A stretch of 64,000 bases of DNA, taken from NCBI GenBank assembly GCA_029204225.1, contig CM055098.1, positions 47,617,939-47,681,938 of the forward strand. The letters are read 5' to 3'. This document shows positions 34,501 to 44,689 of this stretch, one piece after another (the stretch's first letter is position 1; the number at the start of each line of letters is the position of its first letter). Position numbers and translations under genes: made by a program. This stretch comes from Diphasiastrum complanatum. Lineage: Eukaryota > Streptophyta > Lycopodiopsida > Lycopodiales > Lycopodiaceae. The notes beneath the pieces were generated by a model, which searched no databases, had not been told where the DNA came from, and saw only the letters and a list, made by a program, of their open reading frames with translations.

Positions 34501-36303
34501 GAGAGTCTCAGATACCTTTGCAATCAACCTGAGCTTAGAGGTCGGAAAGCTCGTTGGGCAGAGTTGATGCAAGAGTTTGACATGTCTATCAGATATAGGC
34601 GTGGAAAATTCAATACAGTAGCAGATGCCCTTAGCAGAATGCCTATGATAAACGAGCTGAGTTTTACTCAGATTCGTAATGAGTTACTCGAGTCCTTGAG
34701 AGGGAAATGCCAGCATGATGCATTCTTCTCTATTATCTGGAACTCAGTCCAGAACAGACAGTTACAGACTCCAGAACCAGTTCCCGGGGCTGGTGCCAGT
34801 TCATCCAAGAATACGGCAGCTTCCGTTGAGGATGATGATGAGTCCGAGTATACGTCGTCAGATGACGTTGAGGATTCTGAGCCTGTATTACCCAAGCAAA
34901 CCCCAGTGGTTGAGGGTCAGTTGACTCAAGGATTCAAATGGAAACAGTATTCCATTCAGGATGAGTACTTGCTCTATAGAGATAGAGTATGTGTCCCCAA
35001 TTCAGAGGATTATAGGCAGCAGGTCCTATATGAATGTCATGACAATCCTAGCGCGGGACACCCAGGCATACAGAAGACCTATGAGCTTCTTCGTAGGCAA
35101 TTTTTCTGGCCCAGTATGAAAAAGGACGTCCACCAGTATGTAACCAGTTGCCAGAAATGTCAAGTAAATAAAGCAGAGCGTTTAAAGGCAGGAGGGTTGT
35201 TGCATCCCTTAGAAATACCAGCTGGTAAATGGGAGAGTATCTCCATGGATTTTATAGTAGGCCTGCCTAAAACCCAAAAGGGTAATGACGCTATATGGGT
35301 CACAGTTGACCGTCTGACCAAAATGGCTCATTTTATTCCGACCAAAACAACCGTTAGAGCTCCAGAGTTAGCGAGGTTGTTTGTAGACGGGCTATTTAAA
35401 TTGTACGGTCTACCTTCCGGCATAGTCAGCGACCGGGACAGTAAGTTTACTGGAAATTTTTGGAAGACAGTATTCCATCATCTCCATACTAAACTTAATA
35501 TGAGTACCACTGACCATCCACAGACGGACGGTCAAACAGAAAGGGTAAATCAAGTGCTGGAGGATATGCTTCGTGCATACGTCAGCAAGAGGCAGACTAA
35601 TTGGGAGGAGTATCTCTCAATATTAGAGTTTGCTTACAACAGTACCAAACATTCAGCTACGGGATACAGCCCATTTATGCTGATGTACGGTTTTCAGCCA
35701 CGCTCACCCACAGCTGTAGGGTTTAAACAAGAAAAAGTTGAAGCAGCCAGAAACTTTTTAGAAGACCTAAACCAGATGATAGAACATGCTAAGCGTAGCA
35801 TTAGACAATCCCAGGATCGAGCCAGGCATTATGCAGATCCACACAGACGGGATGTGCAGTTCTCCACTGGTGAGAAAGTCTACTTGAGAGTCCCAGTTGA
35901 CTCTAAAACCCTCAAATCAGGAGTGTGTGCTAAGTTGTCTCCAAGGTATTGTGGTCCCTTTACCATCAGTAGGAGACTAGGCGAGGTCACCTATGAACTA
36001 GAACTCCCACACAGCAGTAAGGTTTTTCCAGTTTTTCATGTAAGTCAGTTACGAAAAGCCTTAACCAGATCAGATAATCTGGTAGGGGACAATGTTCTAG
36101 TTCTCCCATTGGATCCTCAACAACCTCCACATGAACCAGAGGAAATTCTTGATAGTAGAGAGACGCAGACTCGTCATACTCTATACCGAGAATATCTGGT
36201 TAAGTGGAATGATCAACCTGTTGAGAATGCCACTTGGGAAAGAGGCAGCGTCCTTCGCAAGATTTTTCCAGACTTTGTCTTAGAGGACCAAGACGGTTCT
36301 TAA
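31525..36303 (+). CDS. Gag-pol polyprotein of the gypsy chromovirus, 1592 aa, intact
   Basis: One open frame contains every expected domain. The gag capsid region is about residues 130-260 ([15 protein letters not shown]). A CCHC knuckle [14 protein letters not shown] is near 345-358. The aspartic protease has VDDGATHNF near 433. The reverse transcriptase has [20 protein letters not shown] near 675 and catalytic [10 protein letters not shown] near 780. RNase H has [15 protein letters not shown] near 925. The integrase has an HHCC module near 1170-1215, a DDE core with [12 protein letters not shown] and SDRDSKF, and [14 protein letters not shown]. Near 1470 is a GPF-type C-terminal module. A chromodomain closes the protein (about 1535-1592: [20 protein letters not shown]), which directs chromoviruses to marked chromatin. 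The ATG at 31525 is the first in frame. No stop or frameshift is seen, so the copy may be autonomous. Confidence 0.95.
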   Translation: MTTPQGPDQPQERGFDELETEALAYRKGKEPMEVEEQEQFAEELDELVTKEQFLQLVTEVDELKLALANFKSSVDDSFAELKNLILSSAKGSLPSTSQLSPSPLPSVSGETLRSHPSVFKDLKPPTFNGEEKDRNADILQTFLSKWKNIHALKQTPDHLQAIEASLSLGPMAYKWWLNLQETGQTPRSWKAFEEAFLREFLPENELDRAWEAWERLVMDKSLIQYISQYQEAILKIKNMDDYQKIRGFVRGLKDEYKVEVQRNSPTTLEQALRYAQIYDDSVGRKRARQQPLSEQLPQKDFQFKKKFLKRKKEDKFKGEAPQKRPSHIQPLKPDDFEKAKQERLCFVCMGKGHTVRQCPKGPFTKKDKKQVHLVQTVCFPSDSAASEIKVYHEDHEHCCQLTSAMLARPFSFGPHDLVRMHGKVGNQSVRVMVDDGATHNFINHTLVKKLKLPEVPSQHRYIVSLAKGEDKKIWETMVSKLNLGIQGYQDQINFQIMHLDRTDIVLGRDWLYSLGPSLHRNYQENTLSFQYKGREIQLHGEHDVPNSPMVCSSELCQLIGDEDHQVFLCDFQFIPEVSISSSIQQKISKLETLLSKFKDVFPEDLPHGLPPSREVDHVINLVPGTAPVSKPPYRVSRTEDEEITRQLTDYLGKGQIQTSSSPWASPVLLVKKKEGSMRLCVDYRALNKVTIKNKYPMPRADELFDQLDGAKFFSKIDLRSGYHQVRIESEDVSKTAFRTRHGHYEFKVMPFGLTNAPATFMTLMNSVLRPYLGKFVVVFLDDILVYSKTRKEHLKHLRKVFRLLRKHKLYAKQSKCEFFVEEVAYLGHIISSDGIKMDPNKVKAILSWLRPQNILELQIFLGLAGYYRRFVKEYAQIAVPMTNLLKGKGKEFIWESAQQESFDALKTALATAPVLKVVDPNQPFVVETDASDFAVGAVLTQGGRPVAFESKKLEPAQTRYSAYEKELFSIVHALKTWRHYLYGANFEVLTDHESLRYLCNQPELRGRKARWAELMQEFDMSIRYRRGKFNTVADALSRMPMINELSFTQIRNELLESLRGKCQHDAFFSIIWNSVQNRQLQTPEPVPGAGASSSKNTAASVEDDDESEYTSSDDVEDSEPVLPKQTPVVEGQLTQGFKWKQYSIQDEYLLYRDRVCVPNSEDYRQQVLYECHDNPSAGHPGIQKTYELLRRQFFWPSMKKDVHQYVTSCQKCQVNKAERLKAGGLLHPLEIPAGKWESISMDFIVGLPKTQKGNDAIWVTVDRLTKMAHFIPTKTTVRAPELARLFVDGLFKLYGLPSGIVSDRDSKFTGNFWKTVFHHLHTKLNMSTTDHPQTDGQTERVNQVLEDMLRAYVSKRQTNWEEYLSILEFAYNSTKHSATGYSPFMLMYGFQPRSPTAVGFKQEKVEAARNFLEDLNQMIEHAKRSIRQSQDRARHYADPHRRDVQFSTGEKVYLRVPVDSKTLKSGVCAKLSPRYCGPFTISRRLGEVTYELELPHSSKVFPVFHVSQLRKALTRSDNLVGDNVLVLPLDPQQPPHEPEEILDSRETQTRHTLYREYLVKWNDQPVENATWERGSVLRKIFPDFVLEDQDGS

Positions 36304-36314
36304 GGGGGAGGGAG

Positions 36315-36672
36315 TGTTACGAGCTCGTAACCAGTGCCGAACCCTAGAGAACACAGATAGGTCAGATACCACAGTCAGGGTCGTGTCCAGCGTACATGAC
36401 CAACAGGGCAAGACAGTGTGAGTAGTGTGCCCCAGCACGGTCCATAGCCATGGCGGGCCTAACACAGCCTAGGGACCCTGTCAGCAGGATAGGGCCCCCA
36501 GTTGGGTCCCGACGTGCAGTCGGCCACGTCAGTGCCACGTGGCCGACACTTGGCAGTAGCATGCTACCAGTCCTCACACTGGGCTAGGAGGGGCTTACTC
36601 GATATCAGGGAGTAGGCAAGGTTGGGTGGATCAGTTAGTGTTTGCCCTACTGTGGTGTTAGGATCTATTACA
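36315..36672 (+). repeat. 3' LTR of the gypsy chromovirus
   Basis: 358 bp, nearly identical to the 5' LTR, and preceded by the polypurine tract at 36302-36314. Confidence 0.93.
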
Positions 36673-37740
36673 CCCCCCCCCCCGAGCAATTCATTATCAG
36701 GGGGTGGACGGCGACTACCTGCCCCCTCCGATTAGAAAAAATGAAAACTGTGCCAAAAAAATCTGCAAAAAACCTACTCACTGCCCATGCTTCCCATAAC
36801 TGAGATGGAGTGCAAATGGGCTTGAAAGAGCAAACAATTCTAACAGTTTCAACAAGTAGACTATCCCTCACTCTGTCGCTATCTCTCTCTCTCTGGCAAG
36901 AAGAGCTTCCTTAGATTTATACTACCGCATAGTCTTGGCAGATATTTGCTTGTGTTCAAATCCATCTCCTAGTGAACGCCAGACATGAATGCTCACTACA
37001 ATACGTCCCTTATAAATTGTGTATTACCTTATCACCAACCTTGTACTACAGAGTGGGGGCTACAACTCCGTCTTAAGTTTGGAATTCCCCGCAATCTTTG
37101 GGAAAAGTCTCCCAGCAGCCCACTATCATCTCTGGAATGGATGTATCATATGGCTCCCTAGGATCCGATTCATCTTCTATTGTAGCCGTAAGTGCCTTGA
37201 TGCCTTTTTAGCTTGTTTCCTCGTCAACTTTGCCTCTTTTATTATGGTTTCCTAGTACAAAGTTGCTTAAGCGAATTATTTGGTTGTTATTTTCTCTATA
37301 GCATGTATGCCACCAGTGTGTAAGTTCAACTACCGACGGAAGTTCAACTACAACTAAATATCTAGAAATTATAATTGAGATTCAGCATACTCTAGGGTTT
37401 GTGAAAGTCAGTTTGAGCATGTTTTGCAAATAGAACACAATTTGAAAGGCAGTTTTATGGGCTTCGTACTGGTTTAGGGTTTGGGGTTTGCCTTCACTGC
37501 CCATTTCCTGAACTCGGACACCCAAGGAAGCAGCATTCCTATTGGGGCAATGATCAATACCCTTTCATCTGGATATTTGGCCAGGAAGCTTTGCAAGAAA
37601 GCAACCTTCCAATGCATGGAGATGATAGGAGTGGTTGTGTCACCTTTATGTACTCAAGGATTTTGGTTGTAGATATTACTGATGTGTCACAGATGATAGA
37701 TACCTTGGTGTGCTCCCAAGGCTTTGGATGTGATTCGTGG
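36673..37740. repeat. Dispersed repeat X, second copy, carrying an SNF2 fragment
   Basis: Starts with a C run. Bases 36685-36810 resemble 12420-12560, and 37400-37640 resemble the left arm of the fold-back at 14190-14385. So both copies combine the same left part with the SNF2-like fragment, but this one has a single arm, not an inverted repeat. The middle (36850-37400) shows no gene I can name. Confidence 0.6.
37491..37602 (-). pseudogene. SNF2 ATPase fragment (CLASSY/DRD1-like), best-preserved copy
   Basis: On the minus strand an uninterrupted stretch reads AFLQSFLAKYPDER, followed by LIIAPIGMLLPWVSEFRKW. The IIAP strand and LL.W..EF.KW block, spaced as in CLSY1/DRD1-type remodelers, support the family call better than the two arm copies, which carry a stop here. 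The Walker A part is lost upstream. Confidence 0.6.
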
Positions 37741-37999
37741 GAAGAATTTTTGGAGAATTATTAATTTTTAAATAAAAATATAATAGATTCGTTTTTTAAA
37801 ATTTTATGTATGTGGAATGTCTTCCTTTTTTGATTGATTTGCACTTAACTAAATGTTGTACCCATACTAATGCATCTTTCACACATTTTTCATAGAGAAT
37901 ATGTGGTTTTACATGTATTCTACACATAGAATGGCTTTACATGTTTGTACGCATAAATAGCTCAAAGTGGCTAGTCTTTTGAAGTTTGCATTGCATGTG

Positions 38000-38140
38000 A
38001 TTATAAACCAATGTTTAATGGTACCTTTCGAATCGCCTTTTCGAACCGTGTTTGAATCGGGTTTGAATCGGGAAAGAATCGACTTCTCTAGGTTCGAATC
38101 GGCGAATCGGTTTTAGAGTTCCCCCCCCCCCCTCTCCCTT
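38000..38140. repeat. TTCGAATCG-type palindrome island with C run
   Basis: CGAATCGCC, CGAACCGTG, repeated GAATCGGG, GGTTCGAATCGGCGAATCGG and a C run. Same word family as the islands at 1490 and 3045. Flanking sequence 37740-38320 has no gene. Confidence 0.5.
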
Positions 38141-38324
38141 AGTTTCTACCCTTCGATTATGTTCAAAAGAAGTGCTTTCTTAGTATTAATGGGTAACATC
38201 TACATTATAATTCGTGATTAATCGATAGTGAAATTTGAATGCTGACGTGCAACTCCTAAGTCTTGTTACCTAACAATACCTGTCACCTGTGATTTAGAGT
38301 TCTTGATCCATCTGTTGCTCACAG

Positions 38325-41300
38325 TCTGGACGACTCGTTTGCTGAACTCAAAAACTTGATTTTGAGTTCCGCAAAAGGAAGCCTTCCCTCCACTTCTCAG
38401 TTATCCCCTTCTCCACTCCCATTCGTTTCGGGTGAGACTTTACGGTCTGACCCCAGTGTTTTTAAAGACTTAAAACTTCCTACTTTTAATGGGGAAGAGA
38501 AGGATAGAAATGCAGATATTCTACAAACCTTCCTCAGCAAATGGAAGAACATTCATGCTCTTAAACAGACCCCTGACCATTTGCAAGCTCTTGAGGCCAG
38601 TCTTTCCTTAGGGCCCATGGCCTATAAGTGATGGTTAAATCTCCAGGAGACTGGGCAGACTCCCCGGTCATGGAAAGCTTTTGAAGAAGCTTTCCTAAGA
38701 GAATTTCTACCAGAAAATGAACTTGATAGAGCCTGGGAAGCCCGGGAAAGAACAGTAATGGACAAGTCCCTCATCCAATATATCTCGTAGTATCGAGAAG
38801 CAATTTTAAAGATTAAAAATATGGATGACTATCAGAAAATTAGGGGATTTGTCTGTGGCCTCAAAGATGAATATAAAGTAGAGGTCCAGAGAAACTCGCC
38901 TACTACCCTTGAGCAAGCTCTCAGATATGCTCAAATCTATGATGATTCAGTGGGTAGGAAGAGAGCGAGACAACAACCACTTTCTGAGCAGCCTCCTCAG
39001 AAAGACTTTCAATTTAAAAAGAAATTTTTAAAAAGAAAGAAAGAAGATAAATTTAAAAGTGAAGCTCCTCAGAAACGCCCTTCACTCATACAGCCCTTAA
39101 AACCAGATGATTTTGAGAAAGCCAAACAAGAACGTTTGTGCTTTGTGTGTATGGGCAAGGGACACACAGTCAGACAATGTCCCAAGGGGCCTTTCACTAA
39201 AAAAGATAACAAAGATAAAAAACAAGTTCATCTTGTTCAGACTGTATGTTTCCCCAGTGACTCGCGGGCTTCCGAGATCAAAGTGTATCATGAAGATCAT
39301 GAACACTGTTGCCAGCTGACCTCTGCAATGCTAGCGAGACCCTTCAGCTTTGGGCCGCATGACCTAGTACGTATGCATGGGAAAGTTGGTAACCAGTCAG
39401 TAAGAGTCATGGTTGATGATGGGGCAACCCATAATTTCGTCAACCACACCCTGGTTAAAAAGCTTAAACTACCAGAAGTACCTAGTCAGCATAGGTACAT
39501 AGTTTCATTAGCTAAGGGTGAAGATAAAAAAATATGGGAAACTATGGTAAGTAAGTTAAATCTTGGTATTCAGGGGTACCAAGATCAAATAAACTTTCAG
39601 ATAATGCACCTGGATCGAACAGACATTGTTCTCGGGAGAGATTGGCTCTATAGTTTAGGACCTTCCCTCCACAGAAACTATCAGGAGAACACCCTCAGCT
39701 TTCAGTATAAAGGGCGAGAGATCCAGTTGCATGGGGAGCATGATGTTCCCAACAGCCCTATGGTCTGCAGTTCAGAGCTCTGTCAGCTAATCGGAGACGA
39801 AGACCATCAGGTATTCTTATGTGACTTTCAGTTTATTCCTGAAGTTTCTATTTCCAGTTCTATTCAGCAGAAAATCAGTAAATTAGAAACTTTATTGTCT
39901 AGATTTAAAGATGTTTTTCGAAGATTTACCACATGGTTTACCACCTAGCAGAGAGGTAGATCATGTAATAAACCTAGTACCAGGTATAGCACCTGTTTCT
40001 AAACCTCCGTATCGGGTCAGCCGAACAGAGGATGAAGAAATAACTAGGCAGTTAACAGATTATCTTGGGAAAGGCCAAATTCAAACCAGTAGTTCGCCAT
40101 GGGCCTCACCAGTCCTATTGGTGAAAAAAGAAAGAGGGGTCTATGCGTCTTTGCGTAGATTACAGAGCCCTCAATAAAGTCACAATTAAGAATAAATACC
40201 CTATGCCTCGAGCAGACGAGTTGTTTGATCAACTCGACGGGGATAAGTTTTTTAGTAAAATAGAACTCAGATCGGGATATCATCAAGTCCGTATAAAATC
40301 GGAAGATGTCTCGAAAACAGCTTTTAGGACTCGTCACGGTCATTATGAGTTTAAGGTGATGCCATTTGGGCTCACAAATGCTCCAGCTACCTTTATGACC
40401 TTGATGAACAATGTCCTCAGACCATACTTGGGTAAGTTTGTAGTCGTATTTTTAGATGACATCCTCGTTTACAGCAAAACGAGGAAGAAGCATCTAAAAC
40501 ACCTCAGGAAGGTGTTTCGACTGCTTAGAAAGCATAAGCTCTATGCTAAACAATCCAAGTGTGAATTCTTCGTTGAAGAAGTAGCATATTTGGGTCACAT
40601 TATCTCTTCAGATGGGATTAAGATGGACCCAAATAAGGTTAAAGCCATACTCAGTTGGCTGAGACCTCAGAATATTTTGGAACTTCAAATCTTTCTTGGT
40701 CTGGCGGGATATTATAGACGATTTGTCAAGGAATATGCTCAGATAGCAGTTCCTATGACAAATCTCCTTAAGGGGAAGGGAAAGGAGTTCATTTGGGAGT
40801 CCGCACAGCAGGAGAGCTTTGATGCTCTCAAAAGAGCTTTAGCTACAGCACCAGTTTTAAAGGTCGTCGACCCCAATCAGCCATTTGTGGTCGAAACAGA
40901 TGCTAGCGACTTTGCAGTAGGTGCTGTGCTAACTCAGGGTGGACGACCAGTTGCGTTCGAGAGTAAAAAACTCGAGCCAGCTCAGACTAGGTACAGTGCC
41001 TATGAAAAGGAACTCTTTTCTATAGTCCATGCCCTTAAGACTTGGAGGCATTATTTGTATGGTGCCAACTTTGAGGTCCTGACAGACCATGAGAGTCTCA
41101 GATACCTTTGCAATCAACCTGAGCTTAGAGGTCGGAAAGCTCGTTGGGCAGAGTTGATGCAAGAGTTTGACATGTCTATCAGATATAGGCGTGGAAAATT
41201 CAATACAGTAGCAGATGCCCTTAGCAGAATGCCTATGATAAACGAGCTGAGTTTTACTCAGATTCGTAATGAGTTACTCGAGTCCTTGAGAGGGAAATGC

Positions 41301-42187
41301 CAGCATGATGCATTTTTCTCTATTATCTGGAACTCAGTCCAGAACAGACAGTTACAGACTCCAGAACCAGTTCCCGGGGCTGGTGCCAGTTCATCCAAGA
41401 ATACGGCAGCTTCCGTTGAGGATGATGATGAGTCCGAGTATACGTCATCAGATGACGTTGAGGATTCTGAGCCTGTATCACCCAAGCAAACCCCAGTGGT
41501 TGAGGGTCAGTTGACTCAAGGATTCAAATGGAAACAGTATTCCATTCAGGATGAGTACTTGCTCTATAGAGATAGAGTATGTGTCCCCAATTCAGAGGAT
41601 TATAGGCAGCAAGTCCTATATGAATGTCATGACAATCCTAGCGCAAGACACCCAGGCATACAGAAGACCTATGAGCTTCTTCGTAGGCAATTTTTCTGGC
41701 CCAGTATGAAAAAGGACGTCCACCAGTATGTAACCAGTTGCCAGAAATGTCAAGTAAATAAAGCAGAGCGTTTAAAGGCAGGAGGGTTGTTGCATCCCTT
41801 AGAAATACCAGCTGGTAAATGGGAGAGTATCTCCATGGATTTTATAGTAGGCCTGCCTAAAACCCAAAAGGGTAATGACGCTATATGGGTCACAGTTGAC
41901 CGTCTGACCAAAATGGCTCATTTTATTCCGACCAAAACAACCGTTAGAGCTCCAGAGTTAGCGAGGTTGTTTGTAGACGGGCTATTTAAATTGTACGGTC
42001 TACCTTCCGGCATAGTCAGCGACCGGGACAGTAAGTTTACTGGAAATTTTTGGAGGGCAGTATTCCATCATCTCCATACTAAACTTAATATGAGTACCAC
42101 CGACCATCCACAGACGGACGGTCAAACAGAAAGGGTAAATCAAGTGCTGGAGGATATGCTTCGTGCATACGTCAGCAAGAGGCAGTC
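38325..42187 (+). pseudogene. Second gypsy chromovirus copy, LTR-less fragment
   Basis: It is closely similar to bases 31742-35599 of the intact element, from mid-gag (GGACGACTCGTTTGCTGAAC) into the integrase (RAYVSKRQ), where it stops abruptly at 42187. It has a TGA at 38629 for TGG, a TAG at 38788 for CAG, a frame change at about 39918, and an extra A in an A run at about 40125. It also has an in-frame 9-bp insertion at about 39207 (KKDNKDKKQ for KKDKKQ). Motifs [14 protein letters not shown] and [10 protein letters not shown] persist. There is no LTR, primer site, integrase C terminus or chromodomain. It is therefore dead, but little diverged. Confidence 0.93.
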
Positions 42188-42189
42188 TT

Positions 42190-42800
42190 TTTATTGTCTA
42201 TTTTGCTCCCCTCACCCCATCCCCCTCCTTTTTTTTCAACTGTGCATTTTTTGGGCCATGGATAAAAGCTTGTGGGTAACGATTTAGGAGTTAAAGCTAG
42301 TGAGTTTGGGCTTGTAGTTAAACATTTCTGAAAATGGCGGGCCAAGATAGGAATTTGAAGGATTGAAAAAAGAAAAAGAAGCAGTTTAAGGTAGTCGAGA
42401 AAATATTTATGTTCATGATTTATGGGTAAAACTTTGGTGATTCAAAATAAATAAGAAAGCCATGTAATAAAGATTATTGGCTAAAGTTTAAAGCACATTG
42501 AAGTGTGTGAAGAAAAGAAAACCTTAACTTCAAACTTCAAGCTTCAAACATTTGAATTTAGAGAAAAGTATTTGAATTTAGTGAGTGGGAGGGAGGAGGT
42601 GGGGAATCTTTTTGGGGCCCACTCCTCAATGCACACAATGTGCAAATGTATGGGGATATGCACTTTCCCCATACATGCATCCTCCTCATCATTTTTAGTT
42701 AGAAAAAGCTCATGCATGGGTGAGGGGAGGAGGATGCATGGGTGCACCCATACACATGCGCAAAAGGGTACATTAGTTTAAATATATATATAGATATATA
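42190..42800. other. No gene recognised
   Basis: AT-rich sequence with short ORFs only. It includes an imperfect inverted pair around 42640-42740 (GCATCCTCCTC, GAGGAGGATGCATGGGTG). Nothing else noted. Confidence 0.5.
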
Positions 42801-42803
42801 TAT

Positions 42804-43122
42804 ATCATAGATCCAGCGGTACCAGGATTTGCGGATCCCGGTACCGCGGATCCATATTGATCCGCGGTACCATAATATATATATCATAGGATCCGCGGGA
42901 CCATATATGGTACCGCGCTACCATATCGGTCGGCGGTACCAAAAAAAAGAAAAAAAAAAATTTTTTGCGAAAATAACACAGGAATTTTTTTTTTTATATT
43001 ATGGTACCGCCCTGGTACCGCGGATCCCAGGGCGGTACCGTACCGGCGGTACCACTGTTATGGTACCGCCGGTACCATACCAATGGTACCACGGGGTACT
43101 ATGATATATATATATATTTTTA

Positions 43123-43153
<31 letters not shown>

Positions 43154-43413
43154 TATATTTATTGTATTTTAGTGGGCAATATGGGTATCAGCTTGAAGCT
43201 GTTGACGAGAGCAATCCATTTCTAAATTTATAGCTAAAACAATATCTTTTGGCTTTTTTTGGGCAGGTACAGCATTAAAGAATATTAGGAAAAAATTAAA
43301 AATATATATATATATATATATTCTGGTACCGCCCTGGTACCGCATTCTACAAGGCGGCACCATAATGGCGGTACCACCATTATGGTACCGGCGGTACCAC
43401 AAGGAACTATGAT
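42804..43413. mobile_element. GGTACC-ended short element (E3), split by a nested relative
   Basis: Left end ATCATAGATCCAGCGGTACC at 42804; right end GGTACCACAAGGAACTATGA at 43413; TA tracts outside. Inside, after the left array, a second complete short element (42883-43105) sits in a TA tract. The internal core of E3 holds GGGCAATATGGGTATCAGCT. No ORF of note. It is a non-autonomous relative of hAT element B by its ends. Confidence 0.75.
42883..43105. mobile_element. GGTACC-ended short element (E2), 223 bp, nested in E3
   Basis: Left ATCATAGGATCCGCGGGACC, an array, an A/T core, a right array with GGTACCGCCGGTACC, and a closing TACTATGAT. TA repeats lie on both sides. It is almost nothing but two palindrome arrays and an A/T spacer, the minimal form of the family. 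Confidence 0.8.
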
Positions 43414-43427
43414 ATATATATATATAT

Positions 43428-44238
43428 ATCATAGATCCAGCGGTACCAGGAGCGCAGATCCCGGTACCGGATCCATACTGATCTGCGGTACCATAATATA
43501 TAATTATTTTTTTATGATATTCTTTTTGATTTTTAAAAAAAATAAAATAAAATCAAGTGGGCAATATGGGTATCAGCTTGAAGCTGTTGACGAGAGCAGT
43601 GCATTTATGCAAGTTGCCGGTTCTGATGAGAGCGAACAGCCAAAGGACCAAGGGGATGCAAAACACCAAAAAGTGTGTTTTCGCTCAAGGAGTCGGAAGG
43701 CCAAATCATGAAGAGGTCATACCGTCGGGCTTGTCCCCCAAACCCCTCGCCGGGGGGCTACAGCCCCCCAGACCCCCCGTTTCTACCGCCCCCCGAACCC
43801 CCCAAGACTTGTTGCTATATAGAAACTGTAATCTAGCCATCTCATAACCATCATGGTCTCACAATAGACCCTATACTAACAACCGTGCTCAGTGATGGCT
43901 TCTCCTCATAACGGGGGCCTTACAGATCTGAGCTCACGGTTAACTAGTGACTACTAAACTGAGAGGTGCATTATTTAGTCGTCTAACACATTTTGTAGCT
44001 GAAAGCACCGACAACCTGCATAAATGCACTGCTCTCGTCAAGAGCTGTAAGCTGATACCTATATTGCCTACTAAAAAAAAAAAATTTAAAAAAAACATAA
44101 AAAAAAAAAAAATTAAAAATTAAAAAATTAAAAAATGGTGCTGCCCTAGTACCACGGATTTTTGGGCGGCACCATAATGGCGGTACCACCATTATGGTAC
44201 CGCGGTACCATAATGGTGGTACCACGTGCCACTATGAT
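43428..44238. mobile_element. GGTACC-ended short element (E4), 811 bp, with inner inverted repeat
   Basis: Left ATCATAGATCCAGCGGTACC; right GGTACCACGTGCCACTATGA. Inner arms 43558-43625 and 44003-44070 are inverted copies (GGGCAATATGGGTATCAGCT, then GACGAGAGCAGTGCATTTAT). The centre has a C/G-rich hairpin block at 43735-43805 (CCGGGGGGCTACAGCCCCCC), similar in kind to 53100-53165. It starts only 15 bases after E3 ends, the two sharing one TA tract. Confidence 0.75.
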
Positions 44239-44243
44239 ATATA

Positions 44244-44511
44244 TCTAAGGAAGCGGATGGCGGACGCGGACGCGCCAGAGGTGCGTCCGCGTCTGGTCGC
44301 GTCCGATTTTTTTTTTTCTTTTCTTTTTTCATTTTTTTTAATTTTTTTTTTAAAAAAAATTTTAAAAAAAAATTGAGTCCGGACCCCCGGACGCATCCGT
44401 TTTTATTTTTTTTGGAAAAAAAAAAAAAAGACTCGTCCGACCCCGCGTCCGGGGGTCGGACGCGTCCGGGTCCGGACGCCGGACGCGGGCAAAACGGCCC
44501 GGACCCTCATG

Positions 44512-44516
<5 letters not shown>
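44244..44516. repeat. GTCCG palindrome element (family F), complete copy
   Basis: Begins TCTAAGGAAGCGGATGGCGG after a TA run. Contains GCGGACGCGGACGCG, A/T runs, then GGTCCGGACGCCGGACGCGG, and ends CCCTCATGTCTGATATATA at a long TA tract. It directly abuts E4. Confidence 0.75.
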
Positions 44517-44519
<3 letters not shown>

Positions 44520-44546
<27 letters not shown>

Positions 44547-44688
44547 CTATCAATAATCTTCAATGAAGAGAGAGCCATGTGGTGTTAAGAGTATCGTTCG
44601 TATGTGTTTGTGTTCTAGTATTGTTTTATTTCAATAACATGCAATGATCTAGATTGAACACTACTTTTGTCATCATGGTATCAAAACC
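44520..44688 (+). repeat. Possible LTR end and primer binding site
   Basis: TGGTATCAAAACC at 44676-44688, preceded by CATCA, resembles an LTR/primer-site junction with two mismatches to the usual methionine site. No gag or pol was recognised downstream (44690-46900). Confidence 0.35.
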
Positions 44689-44689
44689 T

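Larger units (their letters stand above)
30272..36672 (+). mobile_element. Complete Ty3/gypsy chromovirus with two 358-bp LTRs
   Basis: The 5' LTR is 30272-30629 and the 3' LTR is 36315-36672, both TGTTACGAG...TATTACA. By eye they differ at three positions (CTCTATATC/CTCGATATC and two in ATCAATGAG/ATCAGTTAG), so insertion was recent. A primer binding site TGGTATCAGAGCC (initiator methionine type) lies at 30631-30643. The purine tract AAGGGGGAGGGAG lies before the 3' LTR. One uninterrupted gag-pol frame fills the centre. No 5-bp target duplication is visible: the left flank is GAGAC and the right flank is a C run. The two flanks belong to different repeats. Confidence 0.95.

Noticed and set aside
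36673-36685. C run after the 3' LTR as part of the LTR
   Set aside because: The LTR ends at TATTACA by comparison with the 5' copy; the C run is flank or an assembly artefact.
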